NCBI GenBank assembly: GCA_017518025.1 | Contig: JAFWWR010000229.1 | Span: forward strand, 1 to 11,573 | Direction of reading: 5' to 3' | Source: Clostridia bacterium | Lineage (GTDB): Bacteria > Bacillota > Clostridia > Oscillospirales > CAG-272 | Length of the DNA: 11,573 nucleotides | Shown here: in pieces, positions 1 through 6,561 of the stretch | How the letters are laid out: each line of letters opens with the position of its first letter | Numbering within the stretch: the first letter of the stretch is position 1 | Notes under the pieces: generated by a model | Seen by the model: only the letters and a program-made list of their open reading frames with translations | What the model was told of the DNA's origin: nothing | Database searches by the model: none | Translations under genes and position numbers: made by a program

Positions 1-62
1 CGAGCAGAAAACTCCCGTGATCCCGCTCCCGAAAAAAATTTCACTCCGCCGCGATCTTCTTG

Positions 63-91
63 TTGCATTTTAATCCATTTTGTGGTATATT
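63..91 (+). promoter_or_regulatory. Sigma-A type promoter of gdhA with extended -10
   Basis: The -35 element TTGCAT (63-68) and the -10 element TATATT (86-91) are separated by exactly 17 bp. A TGG immediately before the -10 supplies an extended -10 motif. Transcription would start near 98, giving a leader of about 80 nt that contains a small hairpin (TGCGG at 129-133 pairing with CCGCA at 141-145) before the ribosome binding site. No operator was recognised. The assignment rests only on match to consensus and position. Confidence 0.65.
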
Positions 92-179
92 TATTAGCGT
101 AATTTTTTTATGAGTCGTCCGAGAGCGATGCGGGGGGTCTCCGCACCTGCGCGACACGGCAAAGGAAAGGAAACAGACT

Positions 180-1514
180 ATGAACTACACAGAAAAAACA
201 CTTGAAGCCGTTCGGGCAAAATACTCCTATCAGCCGGAATTCCTCCAGGCGGTAAGCGAAGTATTCGAGTCTCTTGAGAAGGTCATCGAAAAGAACGAGA
301 AGCTCTACGAGAGCGAAGCGATCCTGGAGAGGATCGTGGAGCCCGACCGTCAGATCATTTTCAGAGTCCCGTGGGTGGACGACAGCGGCAAGATCCGCGT
401 GAACACGGGTTACAGAGTACAGTTCAACAACTCCATCGGTCCTTACAAGGGCGGCCTCAGACTCCATCCCTCGGTCAACCTCAGCGTTATCAAGTTCCTC
501 GGATTCGAGCAGGTGTTCAAGAACTCCCTGACCGGCCTCCCCATCGGCGGCGGCAAAGGCGGCTCCGACTTTGACCCCAAGGGCAAGTCCGACCGCGAGG
601 TCATGGCGTTCTGCCAGTCATTCATGACCGAGCTCTGCAAATACATCGGCGCGGACACCGACGTTCCCGCCGGCGACATCGGCACCGGCGCGCGGGAGAT
701 CGGCTATATGTTCGGTCAGTATAAGCGCATCCGCGGCCTCTACGAGGGCGTCCTCACCGGCAAGGGCCTCTCCTACGGCGGTTCTCTCGTCCGCACCGAG
801 GCCACCGGCTACGGTCTGCTCTATCTCGTCCGCGAGCTGCTGAAGTGCAACGGCTCTTCCATCGAAGGCAAGACCGTCGTCATCTCCGGCGCCGGAAACG
901 TGGCGATCTACGCCGCGGAAAAGGCCACGCAGCTGGGCGGCAAGGTCGTCACCATGAGCGACTCTACCGGCTGGATCTACGACAAGGACGGCGTTGATCT
1001 CGCCGCAGTCAAGGAGATCAAGGAAAAGAACCGCGCGCGTCTCACCGAGTACAAGAAGTACCGTCCCGAGTCCGAGTATCACGAGGGCCGCGGCGTATGG
1101 TCCGTCAAGTGCGACATCGCCCTGCCCTGCGCTACTCAGAACGAACTTCTGCTGGACGACGCGAAGGCGCTCGTCGCCAACGGCGTCGAGGCGGTCTGCG
1201 AAGGCGCAAACATGCCCTCCACCATCGAGGCGACGAAATACCTGCAGGAGAACGGCGTTCTGTTCGTTCCCGGCAAGGCGTCCAACGCCGGAGGCGTGGC
1301 CACCAGCGCGCTGGAGATGTCCCAGAACAGCGAACGTCTCAGCTGGACCTTCGAGGAAGTGAACCAGAAGCTGAACGGGATCATGGTCGGCATCTACCAC
1401 AACATCGCGAACGCGGCGGAAGAGTACGGCATGAAGGGCAACTTCGTTGCCGGCGCGAACATCGCCGGATTCCAGAAAGTCGTCAACGCCATGCTGGCGC
1501 ACGGCGCCTGCTGA
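180..1514 (+). CDS. gdhA: NADP-specific glutamate dehydrogenase
   Basis: Catalyses reductive amination of 2-oxoglutarate with ammonium to L-glutamate in the cytoplasm, joining nitrogen assimilation to the TCA cycle. The 444-residue length is typical of the hexameric ~50 kDa bacterial GDH family. Visible landmarks are YKGGLR (89-94), the second substrate lysine K114, the signature GLPIGGGKGG (119-128) with catalytic K126, and PAGDIG (164-169) with catalytic D166. The Rossmann motif GAGNVA (237-242) is followed at the end of the second strand by SDSTG (260-264); a serine-aspartate there resembles the NADP-using E. coli enzyme, so NADPH preference is inferred. The start is supported by two overlapping AAAGGA boxes (161-171), the nearer 8 nt upstream of the ATG. 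The gene is monocistronic, between its own promoter and a strong terminator. The long minus-strand open frame opposite it is only a shadow. Confidence 0.97.
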   Translation: MNYTEKTLEAVRAKYSYQPEFLQAVSEVFESLEKVIEKNEKLYESEAILERIVEPDRQIIFRVPWVDDSGKIRVNTGYRVQFNNSIGPYKGGLRLHPSVNLSVIKFLGFEQVFKNSLTGLPIGGGKGGSDFDPKGKSDREVMAFCQSFMTELCKYIGADTDVPAGDIGTGAREIGYMFGQYKRIRGLYEGVLTGKGLSYGGSLVRTEATGYGLLYLVRELLKCNGSSIEGKTVVISGAGNVAIYAAEKATQLGGKVVTMSDSTGWIYDKDGVDLAAVKEIKEKNRARLTEYKKYRPESEYHEGRGVWSVKCDIALPCATQNELLLDDAKALVANGVEAVCEGANMPSTIEATKYLQENGVLFVPGKASNAGGVATSALEMSQNSERLSWTFEEVNQKLNGIMVGIYHNIANAAEEYGMKGNFVAGANIAGFQKVVNAMLAHGAC

Positions 1515-1527
1515 CAACAGCTTATCC

Positions 1528-1561
1528 GTACCGGAGCCCGGAAACGGGCTCCGGTACTTTT
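1528..1561 (+). terminator. Rho-independent terminator of gdhA
   Basis: A perfect 13-bp stem (GTACCGGAGCCCG, 1528-1540, with its complement at 1545-1557) is closed by a GAAA tetraloop and followed by TTTT (1558-1561). It begins 13 nt after the gdhA stop codon. It should isolate gdhA from the HPr gene, which has its own promoter. Confidence 0.92.
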
Positions 1562-1679
1562 CCTCTCCGGCGTCCGTTGTCAACCGAAAACGGCCTTTTT
1601 TATCGGAGTTTGCTTTATTCCGCGCCCTTTTTTCGGGGAAAGTTGTTGATTATGCCGATTAAAAAATCCGCCCGATACC

Positions 1680-1708
1680 TTGATTTTGCCGCGGGGTTTT
1701 GATATAAT
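1680..1708 (+). promoter_or_regulatory. Sigma-A promoter of the HPr gene
   Basis: The -35 element TTGATT (1680-1685) and a perfect -10 TATAAT (1703-1708) are separated by 17 bp. The expected transcription start is near 1715, giving a leader of about 70 nt. This is one of the two best promoter matches in the window. It fits the preceding gdhA terminator, which leaves the HPr gene needing its own start. The region between that terminator and this promoter (1562-1679) holds no gene or other clear signal. Confidence 0.8.
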
Positions 1709-1710
1709 AC

Positions 1711-1720
1711 TTGTTAACAA
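1711..1720. promoter_or_regulatory. 10-bp palindrome at the HPr transcription start
   Basis: TTGTTAACAA is a perfect inverted repeat centred on the predicted start of transcription, two bases after the -10 box. Its position suits a repressor operator, but no known regulator is assigned. It is AT-rich and short, so chance occurrence is possible. Confidence 0.35.
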
Positions 1721-1730
1721 AACAACCGGA

Positions 1731-1752
1731 CCGGGCGTGCGACGCGCCCCGG
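1731..1752 (+). promoter_or_regulatory. GC-rich hairpin in the HPr mRNA leader
   Basis: CCGGGCG (1731-1737) can pair with CGCCCCGG (1745-1752) with one bulged C around a small loop. It lies about 20 nt before the ribosome binding site AGGGAG (1773-1778) and does not include it. It may stabilise the 5' end of the mRNA. A T5 run (1761-1765) comes too far after the stem for a convincing terminator. No riboswitch class was recognised. Confidence 0.35.
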
Positions 1753-1786
1753 CGGGACTATTTTTCGGATTCAGGGAGCTTATAAA

Positions 1787-2050
1787 ATGGTTTCAAAAGA
1801 AGTCACAATAAAGAATAACGTGGGGCTCCATGCGCGTCCCGCCACCTTCTTCATCCAGAAGGCCAATTCCTACAAGAGTTCCATCTGGGTCGAGAAGGAA
1901 GACCGCCGCGTCAATGCGAAGAGTCTGCTGGGCGTTCTTTCCCTGGGCATCGTCAAGGGCATGGTCATCACCCTTCACGCGGACGGACCCGACGAGGGCG
2001 AAGCCGTCGAGGGTCTCGCCACGCTGATCGACACCGGCTTTACCGAGTAA
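1787..2050 (+). CDS. ptsH: Phosphocarrier protein HPr (PTS)
   Basis: A small cytoplasmic phosphocarrier of the phosphoenolpyruvate:sugar phosphotransferase system; HPr accepts phosphate from enzyme I and passes it to sugar-specific EIIA domains. The 87-residue length is normal. The active-site motif GLHARPA (13-19) carries His15, and NAKSLLG (43-49) carries Ser46, the residue phosphorylated by HPr kinase in Firmicutes to drive CcpA-dependent catabolite repression. Having both argues for a true HPr rather than Crh, which lacks His15. The motif around Ser46 is NAKSLLGVLSL, where NLKSIMGVMSL is common. The start is supported by AGGGAG 8 nt upstream. No enzyme I or EII gene lies beside it, so the name ptsH is by family. 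Some Clostridia carry several HPr paralogues, and this could be one of them. Confidence 0.92.
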   Translation: MVSKEVTIKNNVGLHARPATFFIQKANSYKSSIWVEKEDRRVNAKSLLGVLSLGIVKGMVITLHADGPDEGEAVEGLATLIDTGFTE

Positions 2051-2114
2051 TCCGTCCTTTTCACGGAAGCCGCTCCGGGGCGGGCGGCAGGAAACAACAT
2101 AATATCTTGCAGTC

Positions 2115-2144
2115 AGAGCGAAGGTGCCCCGCACCCTCGCTTTG
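2115..2144 (+). terminator. Possible terminator or attenuator between the HPr gene and uvrC
   Basis: AGCGAAGGTGC (2117-2127) pairs with GCACCCTCGCT (2131-2141) with one A-C mismatch around a CCC loop. A further A-U and G-U pair can close the base. The tail TTTGTTCGTTT follows but is interrupted. It could end the HPr transcript. However, no promoter is visible between the hairpin and uvrC, whose ribosome binding site starts 14 nt downstream, so partial read-through into uvrC is likely. Confidence 0.5.
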
Positions 2145-2170
2145 TTCGTTTGAAACGAGGAGAGCCGTAA

Positions 2171-4096
2171 ATGACGGAAACGAAAAAGAGCGCTCCCGGC
2201 GGGCGCACGGTCATAAAAAGGGATATAGAGGCGCTCCGCAAAAAGGCCGCCTCACTTCCCCGCTCCCCCGGCGTGTATATCATGAAGGACGGCGCGGGAA
2301 GAATAATCTACGTGGGGAAATCCCGGTCTCTGAGGGACAGGGTCTCCCAGTATTTTCACGGATACCACGACGTGAAGACCGAAAAGATGGCGTCCTCCGT
2401 CTGCGATTTCAGCTTCATCACCTGCGACACGGAGATGGAGGCCTTCGCCATGGAGAACAGCCTCATAAAGCAGCACACGCCCCGATACAACATCAAGCTG
2501 AAGGACGCGAAGTCCTATCCGTACATCAAAGTGAACGTGAAGGACGACTGGCCGCGGATCACCATGACCAGGACCCGCCGCGCAGACGGCGCGCTCTACT
2601 TCGGACCGTATTCGTCCACGTCCACGGTGTACCCCGTGATCTCGTCCCTGGAGAAGACCTTCGGGATCCCCTCCTGCAAAAAGAAGTTCCCCGAGGACAT
2701 CGGGCGCGGCAGGCCCTGCGTGAATATGCAGATCGGCCGGTGCCTCGGTATCTGCACGGGAAACGTGACGAAAGAGGACTATCGCGCCGCCGTCGACATG
2801 GCGGTGAACGTGCTCCGGGGCGCCACACGCGACGTCACGGAGTCCCTCAGGCGCGATATGGAGCGGTATTCTGAGAACCTGGAGTTCGAGAAGGCCGCCA
2901 AATGCCGCGATACTCTGGCGGCGCTCGGGAAACTGGGAGAGAAGCAGAAAACGGTGGGGTCCCCGGACGTGAACTGCGACGTCATCGGCCTCTGCACCGC
3001 GGACATGACGTCCGCCGCCCACGACAGCATTTCCGTATACCGGATCAGAAACGGCTGCGTCCTGGACAGCGAACATTTTCTCATCGACGACGCGGCGATC
3101 ACCATGTCCCCCTCCCCCGACGGGGAGGTGGCGGACGAGTCGCCTATCGCTTCCTTCGTCAGCGGGCTTTACCGCGGGCGCGACCTCATCCCGAAGGAGA
3201 TACTTCTGTCATTCGAGCTGTCCCGTCAGGACACGGAGGAGCTGGAGCGGTTCCTCCTGGAGCAGTGCGGCCACCGTGTCACGGTGAAAACGCCCAAGCG
3301 CGGCGCGTCGAAATACCTCTGCGACATGGTGGTAAGCGACGCGAGATCGCATACGGAAGCCAAAGTATCGAAGAAAAAGGCGTCCGAGAAGGTGCTGGCG
3401 GAGCTGGCGAGGCTTCTGTCGCTGGAGGTCTTTCCCGAGAGGATCGAGGCGTACGACATATCGAATCTGGGTTCGGAGCACGTTACCGCAGGAATGGTGA
3501 CGGCGCTGGACGGCAAGCTGACAAAGAGCGAATACCGAACTTTCAAGATCAGATCCACCGACGGACCGGACGACTACGCCGCCATGAGGGAGACGCTGAC
3601 GCGGCGGCTCGCTCACGTGGGCGAGGAGGGCTCCGGAATGGCCGCGGAGCCGGATCTCATCCTGCTGGACGGCGGCGCGGGCCACGTGAGCGTGGTGACG
3701 GAGGCGCTGAAGGACACGGAATTCGCCCGGATTCCCGTTTTCGGCATGGTGAAGGACGATTATCACAAGACGAGGACCCTGGTGGGGCCGGACGGCGAGG
3801 TGGACATCTCGAAGCAGATGAACGTGTTCCGCTTCATCTACGGGATCCAGGAGGAGGTCCACCGATACACCGTGGGAAGGATGAAAAAAGCGAAGGGACG
3901 GACGCTGAGAACGTCATCGCTCGAAAAAATCCCCGGGATCGGGCCGTCAAAAGCAAAAAAACTGTTGTCATATTTCAAAAAACTTGATAATATAAAGAGG
4001 GCGACACCGGAGGAGCTCCGGAAAGCGCCCGGGATCTCAGAAAAAGACGCCGCGGAGGTGTTCCGTCACTTCCGGGGTGATAACGGAAAACAGTAA
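2171..4096 (+). CDS. uvrC: Excinuclease ABC subunit C
   Basis: The nuclease subunit of UvrABC nucleotide excision repair; it cuts the damaged strand on both sides of the lesion after UvrA/UvrB loading. The 641 residues run as follows. The N-terminal GIY-YIG nuclease has GVY (34-36), YVG (47-49) and the catalytic Glu in MENSLIK (E95), and makes the 3' cut. Four cysteines, C169, C183, C191 and C195, match the place of the Fe-S ligands reported for E. coli UvrC. A UVR helix pair for UvrB contact lies near 222-255. The RNase H-like 5'-cutting domain has D429 (YDISN), D468 (DDYAAM), D500 (LLDGG) and H564. Tandem helix-hairpin-helix motifs lie at 583-636. GVY sits about 14 residues later than in E. 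coli, so the N terminus is slightly long, but AGGAG (2158-2162) 8 nt upstream supports this ATG. It heads a four-gene run. Confidence 0.97.
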   Translation: MTETKKSAPGGRTVIKRDIEALRKKAASLPRSPGVYIMKDGAGRIIYVGKSRSLRDRVSQYFHGYHDVKTEKMASSVCDFSFITCDTEMEAFAMENSLIKQHTPRYNIKLKDAKSYPYIKVNVKDDWPRITMTRTRRADGALYFGPYSSTSTVYPVISSLEKTFGIPSCKKKFPEDIGRGRPCVNMQIGRCLGICTGNVTKEDYRAAVDMAVNVLRGATRDVTESLRRDMERYSENLEFEKAAKCRDTLAALGKLGEKQKTVGSPDVNCDVIGLCTADMTSAAHDSISVYRIRNGCVLDSEHFLIDDAAITMSPSPDGEVADESPIASFVSGLYRGRDLIPKEILLSFELSRQDTEELERFLLEQCGHRVTVKTPKRGASKYLCDMVVSDARSHTEAKVSKKKASEKVLAELARLLSLEVFPERIEAYDISNLGSEHVTAGMVTALDGKLTKSEYRTFKIRSTDGPDDYAAMRETLTRRLAHVGEEGSGMAAEPDLILLDGGAGHVSVVTEALKDTEFARIPVFGMVKDDYHKTRTLVGPDGEVDISKQMNVFRFIYGIQEEVHRYTVGRMKKAKGRTLRTSSLEKIPGIGPSKAKKLLSYFKKLDNIKRATPEELRKAPGISEKDAAEVFRHFRGDNGKQ

Positions 4097-4117
4097 GGCG
4101 GAAAGGAATCAGCCATC

Positions 4118-4747
4118 ATGAGGATCATCACAGGCGAGGCAAGAGGAGCGCGGCTCACGACTCTCGACTCGGACGCCACGAGACCCACCTCCGACAAGGT
4201 GAAGGAAGCGATCTTCTCCATGATCCAGTTCGATCTTGAGGGACGCGTCGTACTGGACCTGTTCGAGGGATCGGGCCAGCTTGCGCTGGAAGCGCTGTCC
4301 CGCGGAGCGGGAAAGGCCGTCATCGTGGATCAGTCCCGGGACGCCGTGAACGTTATCATCGATAACGCGAAGAAAACGAAGTTGTTCGACAGATGCAGAA
4401 TATCCTGCTCCGATTACGCGGCGTACCTGAAAGGCGCCGCGGGACGGGAGAAATTCAACGTGGTGTTCCTCGATCCGCCGTACAACACCGGGCTGCTGCG
4501 GGATTCTCTTTCGGCAATTGCCGACGCAGATATCATTGCCGAGGGCGGGTTCATCATCGCGGAATCGGACACCGGATTCAAGGGAAAACCCAGCAAGAGG
4601 AAGAAGGACGGGCTGCTCTCGGACGGCGCGGTCATCGCGGACGTGTTCTCCGGCGACGAGGGAGTCGCGTCGCGGTACGACATCCTCAAAACGAAGATAT
4701 ACGGACGGACGAGAGTCACCGTTCTGGCGCCTGCCGGAGAAAAATGA
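4118..4747 (+). CDS. rsmD: 16S rRNA (guanine966-N2)-methyltransferase RsmD
   Basis: An SAM-dependent methyltransferase that modifies G966 (E. coli numbering) of 16S rRNA in the small subunit. At 209 residues it is slightly longer than the usual ~190. Visible are the N-terminal RIITGEARG (2-10), RPTSDKVKEAIFSM (22-35), the SAM-binding loop LDLFEGSG (46-53) followed by ALEALSRGA, and the N2-guanine methyltransferase motif DPPY (119-122). The SAM loop has Glu and Gln where most RsmD proteins read LDLFAGSGALG; the fold residues are otherwise intact. The start has AAAGGA (4102-4107) 10 nt upstream and lies 21 nt after the uvrC stop. rsmD directly before coaD is a widely conserved order in bacteria and supports both calls. 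Confidence 0.95.
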   Translation: MRIITGEARGARLTTLDSDATRPTSDKVKEAIFSMIQFDLEGRVVLDLFEGSGQLALEALSRGAGKAVIVDQSRDAVNVIIDNAKKTKLFDRCRISCSDYAAYLKGAAGREKFNVVFLDPPYNTGLLRDSLSAIADADIIAEGGFIIAESDTGFKGKPSKRKKDGLLSDGAVIADVFSGDEGVASRYDILKTKIYGRTRVTVLAPAGEK

Positions 4748-4769
4748 CGCGGCGAAAGGAGATACTCTG

Positions 4770-5279
4770 ATGAAAAGGATTGCCATAGTACCGGGGAGCT
4801 TTGATCCCCTGACCGCAGGTCACGCCGACGTGATCAGGACCGCGGCTTCACTGTTCGACGAGGTCAAAGTCGTGGTGCTCGTCAACAGCGAGAAGTCCGG
4901 GACGTTCACCCCGGAGGAGCGGCTGACCGTCGCCCGCGCCGCCGTGGCGGCCATGAAAGAGGAAGGTATCGGAAACGTGACGGCGCACATTTATTCCGGG
5001 CTCACCGCCGACGCGGCGAGGGAGCTCGGCGCCTCCTTCGTTGTGAAGGGGCTCAGGTCTGCCGCGGATTTCGATTACGAATTCGGAATGGCGGAGATAA
5101 CCCGCAGGTTCGATAGCGGTCTCACCACGGTGTTCCTCCCCTCGAGACCGGAGTTCATGCACGTGTCGTCCACCTACGTCAGAGAGATAATCAAATACGG
5201 ACGCGGCGACGACCGCGCCTTCGCGGCGGGGACCAGGGATCTTATCCTGACGATCGCGGAAAACAAGACGAGAGGATAA
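4770..5279 (+). CDS. coaD: Pantetheine-phosphate adenylyltransferase
   Basis: Transfers AMP from ATP to 4'-phosphopantetheine to make dephospho-CoA, the penultimate step of coenzyme A synthesis, in the cytoplasm. The 169 residues fit the family (about 160). The nucleotidyltransferase motif is PGSFDPLTAGH (8-18), with the T-x-G-H signature. KGLRSAADFDYE and the C-terminal VSSTYVRE are also family hallmarks. The frame is open upstream to 4518, but that part is out-of-frame rsmD sequence. The real start is fixed by AAAGGAG (4755-4761) 8 nt before the ATG and by the family N terminus (MKRIAIVPGSFDP). It begins 22 nt after the rsmD stop and is followed after 7 nt by the nucleoside phosphorylase gene, so it is probably in the same operon. 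Confidence 0.97.
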   Translation: MKRIAIVPGSFDPLTAGHADVIRTAASLFDEVKVVVLVNSEKSGTFTPEERLTVARAAVAAMKEEGIGNVTAHIYSGLTADAARELGASFVVKGLRSAADFDYEFGMAEITRRFDSGLTTVFLPSRPEFMHVSSTYVREIIKYGRGDDRAFAAGTRDLILTIAENKTRG

Positions 5280-5286
5280 AGGCGGA

Positions 5287-6555
5287 ATGAAGACTTTCGA
5301 TCTTATCGAAAAAAAGAAAAACGGAGGCGAGCTGACTGAAGGTGAGCTTGCCTTCTTCGTTCGCGGGGCAACGTCCGGGGAGATCCCGGACTACCAGCTC
5401 TCGGCTATGCTGATGGCGATCTGTCTGCGGGGGATGACAGACGGCGAGACCGCGGTCCTGACCCGGGAAATGGCCAACTCCGGCGAGACGATGGACCTCG
5501 ATTCCCTGGGCATAGGCGACGGGTCCTGCGACAAGCACAGTACCGGCGGCGTGGGCGACAAAACCACGCTGATCGTCGCTCCGGCGGCCGCCGCCTGCGG
5601 CGTTCGGGTGGTAAAAATGTCGGGCAGAGGGCTCGGCGCCACCGGCGGCACGGCGGACAAGCTGGAGTCGATACCCGGGTTTTCCTGCTCGCTGACCACG
5701 GGACGGTTCGTGTCGCTGGTGAAGGAAAACGGCGTGGCGGTGGCGTGTCAGGGGGACGAGCTCGCCCCCGCGGACAAGCGGCTTTACGCCCTCAGGGACG
5801 TGACGGCGACGGTGGACTCCATCCCGCTGATCGCGTCAAGCGTCATGTGCAAAAAGCTGGCGTCCGGGGCTCATTCCATCGTGCTGGACGTAAAATACGG
5901 CTCCGGAGCGTTCATGAAAACGGCGGACGAAGCGGAGGCGCTCGCGCACCTTATGGTGAAGATCGGCGAGGCGCACGGAAGGCGGATGAGCGTGACCGCT
6001 ACGGATATGAACAGACCGCTGGGGTTCGCTGTGGGAAACATTCTTGAGGTGAACGAGGCGGTCAGGGTGCTCCGTGGCGAGGAAAGCGGCGAGCTTTTCG
6101 ACCTGTCCGTCAGACTGACGGCGGAGATGGTCCGTCTCGCCCTGGGCAAAGACGGCGATTCAAGTGAGAAGGCGGCGCGGGAAGCGATCCTCACCGGCGC
6201 GGCGTATGAGAAATTCCTTACTCTGGTCGAGGCGCAGGGAGGCGACGCGACTCCGCTGAAGGCCGGCGGGTATTACCTCGTTCCGGCGGCGGAAAGATAC
6301 GAATTCCGTGCGGAAAAGGACGGATATTTCACCTCGCCGGACGCCGGACTCACGGGAAAGGCGTCCGTGGCTCTGGGCGCGGGTCGGGCGAAGAAAGGGG
6401 ACGCGGTGGACCCTGCGGCGGGGATCCTTCTTCACAAAAAAGACGGAGAACGGGTCCGCGCCGGGGAGGTCACGGCGGAGATATTCGCCCCGGACAAAGA
6501 AAAACTCCGCGACGGCGCGGAGCTGATGAAAAAGGCGTTTGCAGCCGTATCCTGA
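5287..6555 (+). CDS. pdp: Pyrimidine-nucleoside phosphorylase (thymidine phosphorylase family)
   Basis: Reversibly phosphorolyses uridine, deoxyuridine and thymidine to the base and (deoxy)ribose 1-phosphate in pyrimidine salvage. The 422 residues contain the N-terminal helical Glycos_trans_3N domain (about 1-66), the alpha/beta domain with phosphate loop DKHSTGGVGDK (82-92) and KMSGRGLGATGGTADK (110-125), the substrate segment IASSVMCKKLA (182-192), and the C-terminal PYNP_C domain (about 330-415). The Lys in KMSGRG is the form I associate with Firmicute pyrimidine-nucleoside phosphorylases rather than E. coli DeoA, so broad specificity is inferred. GATGG replaces the more common GHTGG. The start lies 7 nt after coaD, with AAAGG overlapping the coaD stop codon, which suggests translational coupling. 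No deoC or deoB neighbour is present in the window. Confidence 0.92.
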   Translation: MKTFDLIEKKKNGGELTEGELAFFVRGATSGEIPDYQLSAMLMAICLRGMTDGETAVLTREMANSGETMDLDSLGIGDGSCDKHSTGGVGDKTTLIVAPAAAACGVRVVKMSGRGLGATGGTADKLESIPGFSCSLTTGRFVSLVKENGVAVACQGDELAPADKRLYALRDVTATVDSIPLIASSVMCKKLASGAHSIVLDVKYGSGAFMKTADEAEALAHLMVKIGEAHGRRMSVTATDMNRPLGFAVGNILEVNEAVRVLRGEESGELFDLSVRLTAEMVRLALGKDGDSSEKAAREAILTGAAYEKFLTLVEAQGGDATPLKAGGYYLVPAAERYEFRAEKDGYFTSPDAGLTGKASVALGAGRAKKGDAVDPAAGILLHKKDGERVRAGEVTAEIFAPDKEKLRDGAELMKKAFAAVS

Positions 6556-6561
6556 GCGGGA

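Noticed and set aside
618..1583. A 321-codon open frame on the minus strand opposite gdhA
   Set aside because: It lies over a clear glutamate dehydrogenase gene, has no family motif and is typical of antisense open frames in GC-rich DNA.
1581..1645. Small T-tract hairpins between the gdhA terminator and the HPr promoter
   Set aside because: The stems are only about 3-4 bp before the T-runs, too weak to call beside the perfect terminator at 1528-1561.
2902..3987. A 361-codon plus-strand frame inside uvrC
   Set aside because: It is a shifted reading frame of uvrC with Arg/Gly-rich composition and no recognisable domain.
4518..4769. Upstream extension of coaD by 84 codons
   Set aside because: It overlaps rsmD in another frame; the CoaD family N terminus and a good ribosome binding site place the start at 4770.
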